A DNA stretch of 64,000 nt from the NCBI RefSeq assembly GCF_001865675.1, contig NZ_CP011319.1:3038001-3102000 (forward strand), written 5' to 3'. The position numbers were made by a program, and so were the translations under genes. Of this stretch, positions 11,603 through 19,777 are shown piece by piece (the stretch's first letter is position 1; each line of letters starts with the position of its first letter). The DNA is from Janthinobacterium sp. 1_2014MBL_MicDiv. GTDB lineage: Bacteria > Pseudomonadota > Gammaproteobacteria > Burkholderiales > Burkholderiaceae_D. Below the pieces are notes generated by a model that did not search any database, was not told the origin of the DNA, and worked only from the letters and a program-made list of their open reading frames with translations.

Positions 11603-12718
11603 ATGCGAAAAAAGAATACTGTAGCCAGGAACCCCGGCGCGGCCCCCGTCACTCGCAACGTGCCCGGTGCCGGACGGCGCGTCACCTCGTATGACGTGGC
11701 CCTGCTGGCCGGCGTCTCGCAGTCGGCCGTGTCGCGTTGCTTCAAACCGGGCGCCAGCGTCTCGCCCGCCACGCACGCCAAGGTCATGCAGGCGGCCATC
11801 ACCCTCGACTACATTCCCAACGCGGCCGCGCGCAGCCTGATCACGCGCCGCTCGAACCTGGTGGCGGTCATCACTTCCAACCTGGCCAACCTCTACTATC
11901 CGCAAGTGCTGTCCGAGCTGAGCCAGCAAATCGCGCGCCTGGGCAAGCGCCTGCTGCTGTTTACCCTGGAGCGCGAGGCCGACATCGGCAAGGTCCTCGG
12001 CGACGTCTGGCAATACCAGGTCGACGGCGCCGTCGTGGCCGCCAGCCTGTCGGACGAGCAGCTGGTCGAGTTCGGCCGCCGCGACGTGCCGCTGGTGCTG
12101 TTCAACCGCAGCCCGCGCGAGCACGCCGTACATGCCGTGCTGTGCGACCAGGCCGAGGCGGCGCGCCTGCTCGTGTCGCGCCTGGCCGAGGCGGGCCACC
12201 GCCAGTTCGCCATCATCGACGGCCCCGGCGATTCGGCCGTGGCGCAGGAACGCAAGGCCGGCGTGCTGGACCGCCTGCTGAGCCTGGGCTTGCCCGCCCC
12301 CATCGTCGTCAGCGGCAACTACGACTACGCCAGCGGCGGGCGCGGCTTGCGCAAGGTCATCGACCGCCTGGGCCGCGTGCCCGATGCCGTCATTTGCGGC
12401 AACGACATCATGGCCATCGGCTGCCTGGACACGGCGCGCCACCAGATGGGCATCCAGGTGCCGCTGCAGATGTCCGTGGCCGGCTTCGACGCGCTGGAAG
12501 CATCCGGCTGGCTCAGCTATGACATCACCACCTTGCGCCAGCCCGTGCAAAAGATGGCCGCCGACGCCGTCGCCATGCTGGGCGAACTGATGGAGCGGCG
12601 CGGCGGCCTCGCCGAGCGGCGCCGCTATTGCTCGTATCTGGTGGAAGGCAGTACGGCACGGCTGACTTGCGAGCCGGCCTACATGGCACAGCGCCTCGGC
12701 ATGATGGCCGCCGCCTAG
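11603..12718 (+). CDS. LacI-family transcriptional regulator
   Basis: A 371-residue (from ATG 11603) LacI/GalR-type repressor. The N-terminal helix-turn-helix is TSYDVALLAGVSQSAVSRCF followed by the hinge helix region with YIPNAAARSLIT; the periplasmic-binding-protein-like ligand domain fills the rest (FNRSPRE, ICGNDIMAIGCLD, VAGFDALEAS). The family senses sugars or nucleosides, but no metabolic gene lies next to it, so the effector cannot be guessed. The frame is open back to an ATG at 11522; neither start has a strong ribosome site. A short palindrome AACGCC-TGT-GGCGTT stands 12 bases after the stop. Confidence 0.88.
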   Translation: MRKKNTVARNPGAAPVTRNVPGAGRRVTSYDVALLAGVSQSAVSRCFKPGASVSPATHAKVMQAAITLDYIPNAAARSLITRRSNLVAVITSNLANLYYPQVLSELSQQIARLGKRLLLFTLEREADIGKVLGDVWQYQVDGAVVAASLSDEQLVEFGRRDVPLVLFNRSPREHAVHAVLCDQAEAARLLVSRLAEAGHRQFAIIDGPGDSAVAQERKAGVLDRLLSLGLPAPIVVSGNYDYASGGRGLRKVIDRLGRVPDAVICGNDIMAIGCLDTARHQMGIQVPLQMSVAGFDALEASGWLSYDITTLRQPVQKMAADAVAMLGELMERRGGLAERRRYCSYLVEGSTARLTCEPAYMAQRLGMMAAA

Positions 12719-12845
12719 AACGCCTGAGAAAACGCCTGTGGCGTTGTTGCCGGGTCTACGCTGGTCTTGCGCCGTACTCGCGTACTGTCGTCGGGGCGGC
12801 GCCCCGCCCGGGGCATTTTTCAGCCGTCCTCGTTCTCGGAGGCAT

Positions 12846-12876
12846 AAAAAAACCTCGCACGAATGCGAGGTTTTTT
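12846..12876. terminator. Bidirectional Rho-independent terminator
   Basis: A 13-base stem AACCTCGCA/TGCGAGGTT with a CGAA loop is flanked by an A run on the left and a T run on the right. It lies between the convergent LacI-family gene and yidB and can end transcription of both. Confidence 0.92.
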
Positions 12877-12895
12877 CACTTCCACCACCAAACGA

Positions 12896-13315
12896 TCAAC
12901 CGAAGATCTTGCCCTTCAGCATGTTCAAACCCTGGCTGACGAGGTCATTGCCTTCCGGTACCTGTCCATCCGGCGTCAGCTTGTCGATCAGCTGCGGCAG
13001 CAGGGCCGCCAGGCCGCCGAGGGCGGCGTCCGGGGCGACGCCGGCTTTTTCCGCGATTTGCGTGACCGTGTCGCTGCCCAGTGCATCCTTGATCTGTTCG
13101 CCGGACACGGGCGCGTTCGCGCCGGTGCCGATCCAGCTGGCCACTTGATCGCCGAGGCCGCTTTCCTGGAATTTCTGCAGCAGGCCGGGCAAGCCGCCAT
13201 GCTGGTTGACCAGGTCCATCACGCTACCCAGCAGTCCCGATTGCGCGTCGCCATCCGTGCCCTTGTTGCCCAAAGCGCTCATCGCCTGTCCTGCAAGTTG
13301 ATCTAGCAAACTCAT
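12896..13315 (-). CDS. yidB: YidB family protein (DUF937)
   Basis: A 139-residue protein typical of the YidB family: MSLLDQLAGQAMSALG at the start, a Gly/Gln-rich middle (NQHGGLPGLLQKFQESGLG), a WIGTGANAPVSGEQI segment and DALGSDTVTQIAEKAGV. The function of the family is unknown. ATG 13315 is preceded by AGGAG at ideal spacing, so the longer frame upstream is rejected. It ends next to the strong terminator at 12846-12876. Confidence 0.92.
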   Translation of the reverse strand: MSLLDQLAGQAMSALGNKGTDGDAQSGLLGSVMDLVNQHGGLPGLLQKFQESGLGDQVASWIGTGANAPVSGEQIKDALGSDTVTQIAEKAGVAPDAALGGLAALLPQLIDKLTPDGQVPEGNDLVSQGLNMLKGKIFG

Positions 13316-13400
13316 CGTATTCTCCTGAACGCTATCCATTAGTGCCGCGTGATTGCGGCATTCGTCAAGGCCGGCACTCATTCTCCGACACACACAACCA

Positions 13401-13440
13401 TTATACTATGAATAATAAAAATGCTATAATTACAATTTAA
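13401..13440. promoter_or_regulatory. AT-rich island with divergent promoter-like hexamers
   Basis: A sharply AT-rich stretch in a GC-rich genome separates yidB and the small plus-strand gene. It carries TATAAT-type hexamers on both strands (plus strand at 13425-13430; minus strand near 13403). No well-spaced -35 hexamer accompanies either one, so it is a candidate region only. Confidence 0.4.
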
Positions 13441-13518
13441 CAGGAAGCCAAAAACAGGCTCGACTACAAGTTCGCCCACCTCCATCATATTTACTTCGGC
13501 ACAACTTGCAAGCGTAAA

Positions 13519-13545
13519 TTGACGGTTCACAAAAACGTGTAGAAT
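13519..13545 (+). promoter_or_regulatory. Candidate sigma-70 promoter for the 70-residue protein
   Basis: TTGACG (13519-13524) and TAGAAT (13540-13545) are separated by 15 bases, which is shorter than usual. A 17-base spacing would use GAATTA instead. The element lies 33 bases before the start codon. Confidence 0.35.
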
Positions 13546-13577
13546 TAATTTTCCTACTTACTGAGGAGTATCAAGAG

Positions 13578-13790
13578 ATGAACATCAATAAAGCGGTAGA
13601 CAAGGCCTACGAGAAAAAGACGTTCAAGGAAATCGCCGATGCGCCCGTCGATGCGCTGCAAGGCGTGAGCGAGAAGGATGCGGAGCTGCTCAAGCAGGCC
13701 TTCAATATCAAGACCGTGCGCGACCTGGCGAACCTGAAATACTCGAAATGGGCGCGCGCCATCGTCACCCTCGCCGATACGGAAGAATAA
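13578..13790 (+). CDS. Small conserved helix-hairpin-helix-like protein
   Basis: A 70-residue protein with a very good ribosome site (GAGGAG, 12 bases before ATG). The part LQGVSEKDAELLKQAFNIKT followed by VRDLANLKY resembles a helix-hairpin-helix: a loop with G-V-S, then a second helix and the FNIKTVRDLA turn. Similar short proteins occur in many Burkholderiales without an assigned role. It may bind nucleic acid, but that is an inference. A strong terminator follows within about 35 bases, so it forms its own transcript. Confidence 0.85.
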   Translation: MNINKAVDKAYEKKTFKEIADAPVDALQGVSEKDAELLKQAFNIKTVRDLANLKYSKWARAIVTLADTEE

Positions 13791-13824
13791 GACAGGGACA
13801 TGCCCGAGGCATACCCGTCAGCAC

Positions 13825-13850
13825 AGCCCGCCTCCGTCGGCGGGCTTTTT
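13825..13850 (+). terminator. Rho-independent terminator
   Basis: AGCCCGCC pairs with GGCGGGCT around TCCGTC and is followed by TTTT. It closes the transcript of the 70-residue protein gene. Confidence 0.88.
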
Positions 13851-13966
13851 CATTTTGGCGCACCAGCGGCTGGCAAGCCGATAGCCACGCGGAGGCGCGC
13901 TTGGCGACGCCATTGACGCTGCCCGGCATCTGCTGGCCATTGCAGGCGAGCACGGGCCATCTTGCC

Positions 13967-14629
13967 ATGACGACACAGCACATCACGGGCCACTTCCGCG
14001 CCGGCGCGGGCCTGGACGCCATCGTCCTGTGCGATGTGCAACCCGCCGGCAAGTTTCGCAACGGCGCCGCGCGCCACTGGTGCCGCACCCATCAATGCTA
14101 CTGGGGCACGCGGGCGGACGTCGACGGCTTGCAGGCGACGCGGCAGCTGCGCTGCCGCCAGCACGCCAGCCCCATGGGCTATGTGCTGTATCCGGAACTG
14201 TTCGACACCAGCCAGTTTCACGCCATCACCGTGCGCCAGGCTGCGACAGGCCTGCTGCAGCTGCGCGCCCGCGCCGATGCCGGCGGCGCCCTGCTCAGCC
14301 GCGACGTGCCGGCCCTGGCCATCGATTGCCGCACCCTGCCCGGCCTGTTTCACCCCGACATCGTGCAGCTGAACATCACGCCGCCGGCCGCGCACGCCTT
14401 CGCCGCCGCGCTGCAAGCCGGCGTGCCGCTCGGCTGCAGCGACTGCGCCCGCTGCGGCCACCCGCACCTGGACCTGGGCGATTTCGCGCTGGCGCCGCAC
14501 CGCCGCCATACGTGCGGCCACTGCGGCCACGACGCCACGCACAGCCCCGGCGCCATCGTTTCGACGCCCCTGTGGCGCTTGCGCGAATACGCCAGACGCG
14601 CGCCCGCACGCATCGCGCAATGCTTCTGA
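13967..14629 (+). CDS. Hypothetical protein with a C-terminal Cys/His zinc-ribbon-like motif
   Basis: From ATG 13967 the product has 220 residues. I do not recognise the family with confidence. The C-terminal part carries C157-x2-C160-x2-C163-GHPHLDLGDFA followed by PHRRH-x-C183-x2-C186-G, the arrangement of a structural zinc site; two more cysteines (C39, C44) lie near the N terminus. The region before it looks like a mixed alpha/beta domain. There is no signal peptide. The open frame reaches back through the preceding terminator, so an upstream start is unlikely, but the ribosome site of ATG 13967 is weak. No neighbour hints at a function. Confidence 0.72.
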   Translation: MTTQHITGHFRAGAGLDAIVLCDVQPAGKFRNGAARHWCRTHQCYWGTRADVDGLQATRQLRCRQHASPMGYVLYPELFDTSQFHAITVRQAATGLLQLRARADAGGALLSRDVPALAIDCRTLPGLFHPDIVQLNITPPAAHAFAAALQAGVPLGCSDCARCGHPHLDLGDFALAPHRRHTCGHCGHDATHSPGAIVSTPLWRLREYARRAPARIAQCF

Positions 14630-14702
14630 AGGTGCGCTTGGCCACAGTCAGGGCTGGCGCCAGCGCGTAGACTGGCCGCATCACCACCACGAGGACAGCC
14701 CC

Positions 14703-15176
14703 ATGCCACACGCGCAACACCAGGACGAGGACGGCCAGTCAGGCGACGCAGGCGATTTGTCCGATCTGCTCAGCGAATTGCGCATCCTCCTGCCCGGTGC
14801 GCAGATGCTGACGGCCTTCCTCATCATCCTGCCATTCAATGGCGGCTTCGCCAAGATCGTGCAGGCGGAAAAGATCGTCTTCCTGCTGACGTTTTTCCTT
14901 TCCATGACCAGCCTGGTGCTGCTCAGCGCGCCAGCCATCCAGCACCGCGTGATGCGCCCGCTGCAAGACCGCGAACGCTTCAAGCGCGTGGCCGACCGCA
15001 TCATGATGGCCGGGGCGTTGTCGCTGGCGCTGGCGTTTATCCTGGGCACGAACCTGGTGATCTCGGAAGTCTTCGGCCACATCGCCGGCATCGTCGCCTG
15101 CGCGCTGATGGGTTCACTCATCCTCTGCATGTGGTGGTGGCTGCCCCTGCATTTGAAGCACGCCAGGAAAATCTAG
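14703..15176 (+). CDS. DUF6328 family inner-membrane protein
   Basis: A 157-residue protein with four predicted membrane helices (about residues 34-50, 59-77, 100-121 and 126-147). The segment ELRILLPGAQMLTAFLIILPF matches the DUF6328 opening, and the N terminus is a short acidic cytoplasmic tail. Function is unknown. A GAGG ribosome site precedes ATG. Its TAG stop overlaps, by the palindrome CTAG, the stop codon of the convergent LysR gene. Confidence 0.82.
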   Translation: MPHAQHQDEDGQSGDAGDLSDLLSELRILLPGAQMLTAFLIILPFNGGFAKIVQAEKIVFLLTFFLSMTSLVLLSAPAIQHRVMRPLQDRERFKRVADRIMMAGALSLALAFILGTNLVISEVFGHIAGIVACALMGSLILCMWWWLPLHLKHARKI

Positions 15177-16075
15177 GCGGCTACGCCCGCCTGTTCCAGC
15201 AAGGTTGCGCGGAAAATTCCCACCAGCGGGCGCAGGTTGACCTTGTGCCAGGCCAGCCACAGCGGCGTGCGATAGCTGAACCATGGCAAGGCGCGCACGA
15301 CGACGCCGGCCGGCGCGTGCTGGCGCAGGCTGTGCTGGATCATGGCCATGCCCAGCCCGGCCGCCACCAGGCCCAGCGCCGTCAGCGGTTCCGTCGCTTC
15401 CAGGCGGATATCGGGCGTGAAGCCGGCGCGCGCGCAGGCGGCGACGAAATTATCGTGTTTCAACGCGCTTTCCTTGTGCAGCACGGCAATCCATTCCTGG
15501 CCCGCCAGGTCGACGGGGGTCAGCTCGGCCTTGGCCGCCAGCGGATGCGTCTCCGGCAAGGCCAGCAGCATGGGGTCGCTCAGCACCTGCGCGCAATCGA
15601 GGTCGGGGTCATTCGGCAGTGGCGGTTCGCACAGCAGGGCGATGTCGAGGCTGCGCTGGCGCAAGCCTTCGATCTGCTCGGCCGAATGCAGGTTGTACAG
15701 GGCGATGTGCACTTGCGGCCGCGTGGCGCGCAAGGCGCGCAGGCCGTCCGGCAAGACGCCCGCATGCATGGCGTTCTCGATATAGCCGATGCACAGGCCC
15801 CCTTCATCGCCGCGCCCCAGCCGTTTCGCCAGCGCTTCCAGGCGGTTGCCGTGCGTAATGAAGGCGCGCGCTTCGGCCAGGAAGGTGTGACCGTCGCGCG
15901 TCAAACGGATGCGCTGGGCGCTGCGCTCGAACAGGGTCAGGCCCAGCTTGTCTTCGAGCTGGGCGATCTGCCGGCTCAACGGGGATTGGGAAATATGCAG
16001 GCGCTCGGCGGCGCGCCCCACGTGTTCTTCCTCGGCGACGGCGATGAAGTATTGCAACTGGCGGATATCAAGCAT
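15173..16075 (-). CDS. LysR-family transcriptional regulator, divergent from aldo/keto reductase
   Basis: A 300-residue LysR-type regulator: winged helix-turn-helix in residues 1-60 (LDIRQLQYFIAVAEEEHVGRAA... SQSPLSRQIAQLE), then the two-lobed co-inducer domain. ATG 16075 is chosen because AAGG lies 6 bases upstream. It is divergent from the aldo/keto reductase-SRPBCC operon across about 100 bases rich in dyads, the classical layout in which the regulator controls the facing operon and itself. Its inducer is probably a substrate or product of the reductase, but this is inference. Confidence 0.92.
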   Translation of the reverse strand: MLDIRQLQYFIAVAEEEHVGRAAERLHISQSPLSRQIAQLEDKLGLTLFERSAQRIRLTRDGHTFLAEARAFITHGNRLEALAKRLGRGDEGGLCIGYIENAMHAGVLPDGLRALRATRPQVHIALYNLHSAEQIEGLRQRSLDIALLCEPPLPNDPDLDCAQVLSDPMLLALPETHPLAAKAELTPVDLAGQEWIAVLHKESALKHDNFVAACARAGFTPDIRLEATEPLTALGLVAAGLGMAMIQHSLRQHAPAGVVVRALPWFSYRTPLWLAWHKVNLRPLVGIFRATLLEQAGVAA

Positions 16076-16093
16076 GTCAGACCTTACAGGACT

Positions 16094-16135
16094 CAAGTTA
16101 CGCCAATTATGTCTTGGACAGGCTTAACTTGTCCA
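16094..16135. promoter_or_regulatory. Divergent LysR operator region with two inverted repeats
   Basis: A perfect dyad TGGACA-N9-TGTCCA occupies 16115-16135. It is interlocked with a second dyad, CAAGTTA (16094-16100) and TAACTTG (16125-16131). Both lie between the LysR regulator and the aldo/keto reductase, about 45 bases before the reductase start. LysR regulators bind such dyads, usually with one recognition and one activation site. Confidence 0.65.
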
Positions 16136-16177
16136 GCTATTCTGTCTCTACTCCTCCACACATTGAAAGAAAACACC

Positions 16178-17194
16178 ATGACAATCAAACACTTACTGAC
16201 AGGCAAACTGGGTTTCGGCACGGCGCCGCTGGGCAATATGTTCCGCAACATTCCTGAAGCCGAGGCGCTGGCCACCGTCGACGCGGCCTGGGACAGCGGC
16301 ATCCGCTACTTCGACACGGCCCCGTTCTACGGCGCCGGCCTGGCCGAGCTGCGCCTGGGCGCGGCCCTGAAACAGCGCCGCCGCGACGATTATGTCTTGA
16401 GCACCAAGGTCGGCCGCCTCATCCTCGACGAACTGGAAGACCCGGCTGCCCGCGAACTGGGCGAAAAAGGCGGCTTGTTCGAATTCGGCCGCAAGAACAA
16501 GATCGTCGACGATTACTCGGCCGACGCCACCCTGCGCTCGATCGAAGACAGCTTGAAGCGCCTGGACACGGACCGCCTCGACATCGTCTGGGTGCACGAC
16601 ATCGCGCAGGATTTCCACGGCGACAACTGGCTGGCGCAGTTCGAGATTGCCCGCACGGGCGCCTTCCGCGCGCTGACCCGCTTGCGCGAAGAAGGCGTGA
16701 TCAAGGCCTGGGGCGTGGGCGTGAACAAGGTGGAACCGCTGGAACTGACCCTGGGCCTGGCCGAAGCGCAGCCCGATGCCTTCCTGCTGGCCGGGCGCTA
16801 CACCCTGCTCGACCATGAACGGGCGCTGCAGCGTCTGATGCCGGCCGCGGCAGCGCAAAACGTCGACATCGTCGCCGGCGGCCCCTACAGCTCGGGCATC
16901 CTGGCCGGCGGCGCGCATTTCGAATACCAGAAGGCCTCGCCCGCGATCATCGCCAAAGTGGAACGTATCAAGGCCATCGCCGCCCGCCATGGCGTCAGCG
17001 TGAAGGCGGCCGCCCTGCAATTCTCGCTGGCCAACCCGGCCGTGGCCGCCGTGATCCCCGGCGCCAGCCGCCCGGAACGCCTGGCCGAAGACCTGGCGGC
17101 ATTGACCAGCGTCATCCCCGCCGCCTTCTGGCAGGACATGCGCGCCGAACAGCTGGTGTCGGCCTTCGCCCCGCTGCCAGGCGACGCCATCTAA
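16178..17194 (+). CDS. Aldo/keto reductase
   Basis: A 338-residue NAD(P)H-dependent oxidoreductase with the (beta/alpha)8 fold. The catalytic tetrad is visible: Asp46 in FDTAPFYG, Tyr51, Lys77 in STKVGR and His in IVWVHDIAQ. The pattern LGFGTAPLGNM and the acidic GGLFEFGRKNK insert fit the D-threo-aldose 1-dehydrogenase/pyridoxal 4-dehydrogenase branch rather than the AKR1 type. The true start is ATG 16178; the open frame continues far upstream only by chance across the opposing LysR gene. It is the first gene of an operon with the SRPBCC protein 25 bases downstream, under the divergent LysR regulator. Confidence 0.92.
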   Translation: MTIKHLLTGKLGFGTAPLGNMFRNIPEAEALATVDAAWDSGIRYFDTAPFYGAGLAELRLGAALKQRRRDDYVLSTKVGRLILDELEDPAARELGEKGGLFEFGRKNKIVDDYSADATLRSIEDSLKRLDTDRLDIVWVHDIAQDFHGDNWLAQFEIARTGAFRALTRLREEGVIKAWGVGVNKVEPLELTLGLAEAQPDAFLLAGRYTLLDHERALQRLMPAAAAQNVDIVAGGPYSSGILAGGAHFEYQKASPAIIAKVERIKAIAARHGVSVKAAALQFSLANPAVAAVIPGASRPERLAEDLAALTSVIPAAFWQDMRAEQLVSAFAPLPGDAI

Positions 17195-17219
17195 TTAATA
17201 CAGACACAAGGAACTCATC

Positions 17220-17648
17220 ATGGCACATACCACCACCTCGATCGACATTGCCGCCACGCCGGCGCAAGTATGGCAACTGATAGGCGGCTTCAATTCGCTG
17301 CCCGACTGGCTGCCCTACATTCCCAGCAGCACCCTCAGTGAGGGTGGCCGCATCCGCCACCTGGCCAACCCGGCCGGCGACGTCATCGTCGAGCAGCTGG
17401 AAGCGTACGACAATGCGGCGCGCAGCTACAGCTATTCCATCCTGCAGGCGCCGTTTCCCGCCAGCGATTACTTATCGACCTTGCAAGTGGAAGCACTTGC
17501 CGGCGGCGATGGCGCCAGGGTCACCTGGTCGGGCCGCTTTACGCCCGTCGGCGTGAGCGAGCAGGAAGTGACGGAGCTGTTCCACGGCATTTATGCGGCC
17601 GGCCTGGAAGCGCTGCAGCAATCGTTGCGCAAGTCATCCGGCAACTAG
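17220..17648 (+). CDS. SRPBCC family protein (polyketide cyclase/lipid-transport-like)
   Basis: A 142-residue START/Bet v1-like helix-grip protein. It has the opening SIDIAATPAQVWQLIGGFNSL, then DWLPYI and the central IVEQLEAYDNAARSYSYSIL typical of the polyketide_cyc2 branch. Such proteins bind a small hydrophobic ligand and sometimes act as cyclases or dehydratases. AAGGA lies upstream of ATG 17220, 25 bases after the aldo/keto reductase stop, so the two act in one transcript. A ligand handled by both enzymes seems likely. A large hairpin follows at once. Confidence 0.87.
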   Translation: MAHTTTSIDIAATPAQVWQLIGGFNSLPDWLPYIPSSTLSEGGRIRHLANPAGDVIVEQLEAYDNAARSYSYSILQAPFPASDYLSTLQVEALAGGDGARVTWSGRFTPVGVSEQEVTELFHGIYAAGLEALQQSLRKSSGN

Positions 17649-17653
17649 CGGCA

Positions 17654-17697
17654 ATTCCGCCACAGAGCGACTTTCTTCACCGCCTCTGTGGCGGAAT
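17654..17697 (+). terminator. 14-base perfect hairpin after the SRPBCC gene
   Basis: ATTCCGCCACAGAG is matched exactly by CTCTGTGGCGGAAT across a 16-base loop, starting 6 bases after the stop codon. Only a weak GTTTT run follows, 8 bases later. It is probably an operon terminator or 3' stabilising stem. Confidence 0.6.
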
Positions 17698-17956
17698 CCG
17701 GCGTTTTCCGTGTTATCGTTAACAACAAGGACAAGCGATAGCGTGTGCAGTGCAGCATATTTTGGCCGGCCGCCGGCAGAACTTGCCCGAATCTTTTACA
17801 ATATTGTCTGTGGGCAGCTATTCCAGCCCGAAATGCCGGGCGGTTTCCTGCTCCTTGCCTTTCTTCACTTCGCATCCGGTGGCGCATTGCCATCCCTGCG
17901 GCTGAGCCACAGCACGCTACTTCACCCGGTTCCACCGTTACCCTACCAATAAGAAC
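17698..17956. other. Intergenic region before the MFS gene
   Basis: The gene-free stretch from 17649 to 17956 holds the 14-base hairpin at its left end and otherwise about 260 bases with no convincing coding sequence. A TTATCGTTAACAA palindrome-like stretch lies near 17713-17726 (GTTATCGTTAAC). No clear -35/-10 pair was found. Possible open frames here have poor codon use and no ribosome sites. Confidence 0.4.
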
Positions 17957-19174
17957 ATGCACGCATCCGTAGATCCCCTGATTCCGCGCGTCACCGCGCC
18001 TTTTGGCGCCGGTTACGCCGACCTGGCCCTGGCCATCGGCGGCCTCGCCATCGGCACGGGCGAATTCGCCTCCATGAGCATCCTGCCCGTGGTGGCGGAC
18101 GACCTGGGCACCACCTTGCCGCAGATGAGCCACATGATCAGCGCCTACGCGCTGGGCGTGGTCATCGGCGCGCCCCTGATCACGATCTTCCTGGCGCGCA
18201 TGCCGCGCCGGCTGATGCTGATCTGTCTGATGCTGATGTTCGCTGGCGGCAACTTGCTTAGCGCCATCGCGCCCAACTACGGCTTGCTGGTCGTCGCCCG
18301 TTTCGTCGCCGGCATCCCGCACGGCGCCTATTTCGGCGTGGCGGCGCTGGTGGCGGCCGCGCTGGCCGAACCGGACAAGCGGGGCCAGGCCGTCGCGCGC
18401 GTCCTGATGGGCTTGACCGTGGCAAATATCTTCGGCGTGCCGCTGGCCACCTACATCGGCCAGACCCTGGGCTGGCGCTCGGCCTTTTTGCTGGTCGCCG
18501 CGCTGGGCCTGCTGACCATGCTGATGGTGCGCATCTTCGTGCCCATGGTCGCCGCCGGCGACTCGAGCCCGCGCCGCGAACTGGGCGTGTTCCGCCGCCT
18601 GCAAGTGTGGCTGACCCTGCTGATGGTGGCGATCGGCTTCGGCGGCATGTTCGCCGTCTACACCTTCATCACGCCAACCTTGCTGGAAATCACGAAAGTC
18701 TCGCCCCTCGTCATTTCCATCTTGCTGGCCATCATCGGTATCGGCATGACGGTGGGTAATCTGATCGGCGGCTGGCTGGCCGACCGCTCGCGCCTGTGGA
18801 CCATCTTCGGCGTGCTGCTGTGGAACGTGGCCGCGCTGGCCGCCTTCACCTATACCAGCAGCAATGTGTGGTTGACGGCGATCAACCTGTTCGCCATCGG
18901 CGCCGGCATCGCCGTCGCCCCGGCCGTGCAGACGCGCTTGATGGACGTGGCCGGCGACGCGCAAACCGTGGCCGCCGCCCTCAACCATTCCGCCTTCAAC
19001 ATCGCCAACGCGCTGGGCGCCTGGGCCGGCGGCATCGCCATCGCCATGGGCATGGGCTTGCGCTCGACCGGCTGGGTCGGCGCCATGCTGGCCTGCGGCG
19101 GCATCGTCGTGCTCGGCATTTCCGTGCTGGTGGAAAATCGCAGCCGCAACCTGGGCGGCGTACAGCCGGCCTGA
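17957..19174 (+). CDS. MFS transporter, AraJ/arabinose-efflux-like
   Basis: A 405-residue 12-helix major facilitator permease of the drug:H+ antiporter 1 type. Visible marks are GTGEFASMSILPVVADDLG after helix 1, the loop 2-3 signature (FLARMPRR), the helix 4 start VVARFVAGIPHGAYFG and the GGWLADRSR loop between helices 8 and 9. This pattern is shared by AraJ, YdhP and other sugar- or drug-efflux carriers in the inner membrane. The substrate is unknown. The ribosome site is weak (AAGAA). It is monocistronic, following the LysR-controlled cluster on the same strand. Confidence 0.9.
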   Translation: MHASVDPLIPRVTAPFGAGYADLALAIGGLAIGTGEFASMSILPVVADDLGTTLPQMSHMISAYALGVVIGAPLITIFLARMPRRLMLICLMLMFAGGNLLSAIAPNYGLLVVARFVAGIPHGAYFGVAALVAAALAEPDKRGQAVARVLMGLTVANIFGVPLATYIGQTLGWRSAFLLVAALGLLTMLMVRIFVPMVAAGDSSPRRELGVFRRLQVWLTLLMVAIGFGGMFAVYTFITPTLLEITKVSPLVISILLAIIGIGMTVGNLIGGWLADRSRLWTIFGVLLWNVAALAAFTYTSSNVWLTAINLFAIGAGIAVAPAVQTRLMDVAGDAQTVAAALNHSAFNIANALGAWAGGIAIAMGMGLRSTGWVGAMLACGGIVVLGISVLVENRSRNLGGVQPA

Positions 19175-19198
19175 TGAGTTAAGCGGGCGGCGGCCTGA

Positions 19199-19690
19199 TC
19201 AGGCTGCCGCTCGGCATATCAGATCGTCGATGATTCCCAGCAAGGCGCGGTCATCCGACTGGCCTAGATAGGGGCTGATCCGCAAATGATTGCGTGGCTG
19301 GCGCGCGATTTTCTCGGGCGAGTCATCCAGCATGGTGATGTGCTCGACGGCATAGCCTTGGCCTTGCACTTTGCGCAGGTCCTTTATGTACACATAACTG
19401 TTCGCCACCACATCCACGCGCTGCACGCAGCGCTCCACGGCCCAGGCGAACTTGAGTTCGTTCTGCACGCCAAATACCTGCCCCACCACTGCATCGACAT
19501 AATTGCGCGAAGCCGAGGACCATACGGCAAAGTCATACAGTGCTCGAGTAGCATCCAGCAATTCTTCGATAAATGGACGTTGGTAGACAAAATATGGTGG
19601 ATACAATAAATCTGCCGCGTGCGGCAGTGCCATAGGACTGGCGTGCACCAGGGTTTCATCTAAGTCAAAAATCAACAGTTTTCTTGTCAT
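19199..19690 (-). CDS. NIF-type HAD phosphatase (FCP1/SCP-like)
   Basis: A 163-residue haloacid-dehalogenase phosphatase. It begins with the catalytic IFDLDETLVHA (DxDxT) that is typical of the NLI-interacting-factor/FCP1 group, continues with YVYQRPFIEELLDA and AVWSSASRNY (motif II Ser/Thr), and ends with MLDDSPEK (motif IV acidic pair). Eukaryotic relatives are protein phosphatases; bacterial substrates are largely unknown. AAGG precedes ATG 19690. It appears to be a single gene. Confidence 0.87.
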   Translation of the reverse strand: MTRKLLIFDLDETLVHASPMALPHAADLLYPPYFVYQRPFIEELLDATRALYDFAVWSSASRNYVDAVVGQVFGVQNELKFAWAVERCVQRVDVVANSYVYIKDLRKVQGQGYAVEHITMLDDSPEKIARQPRNHLRISPYLGQSDDRALLGIIDDLICRAAA

Positions 19691-19777
19691 AATTTGCCTT
19701 GCATCGCGGCGGCAGCGACTTCGCCTGCCTCCACCTGTGAATGTATATCGACGTGCTACTACGATGCCAGCGCCAGC

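Noticed and set aside
12719..12845. GC-rich palindromic stretch after the LacI-family gene
   Set aside because: It contains short dyads (AACGCC-TGT-GGCGTT, GGCGCC) that could be a dispersed repeat, but no second copy was seen in the window, so it is not called as a repeat element.
15131..16177. Upstream extension of the aldo/keto reductase frame to a 687-residue product
   Set aside because: The extension runs antisense through the LysR gene and its promoter; the real start is ATG 16178 where the conserved fold begins.
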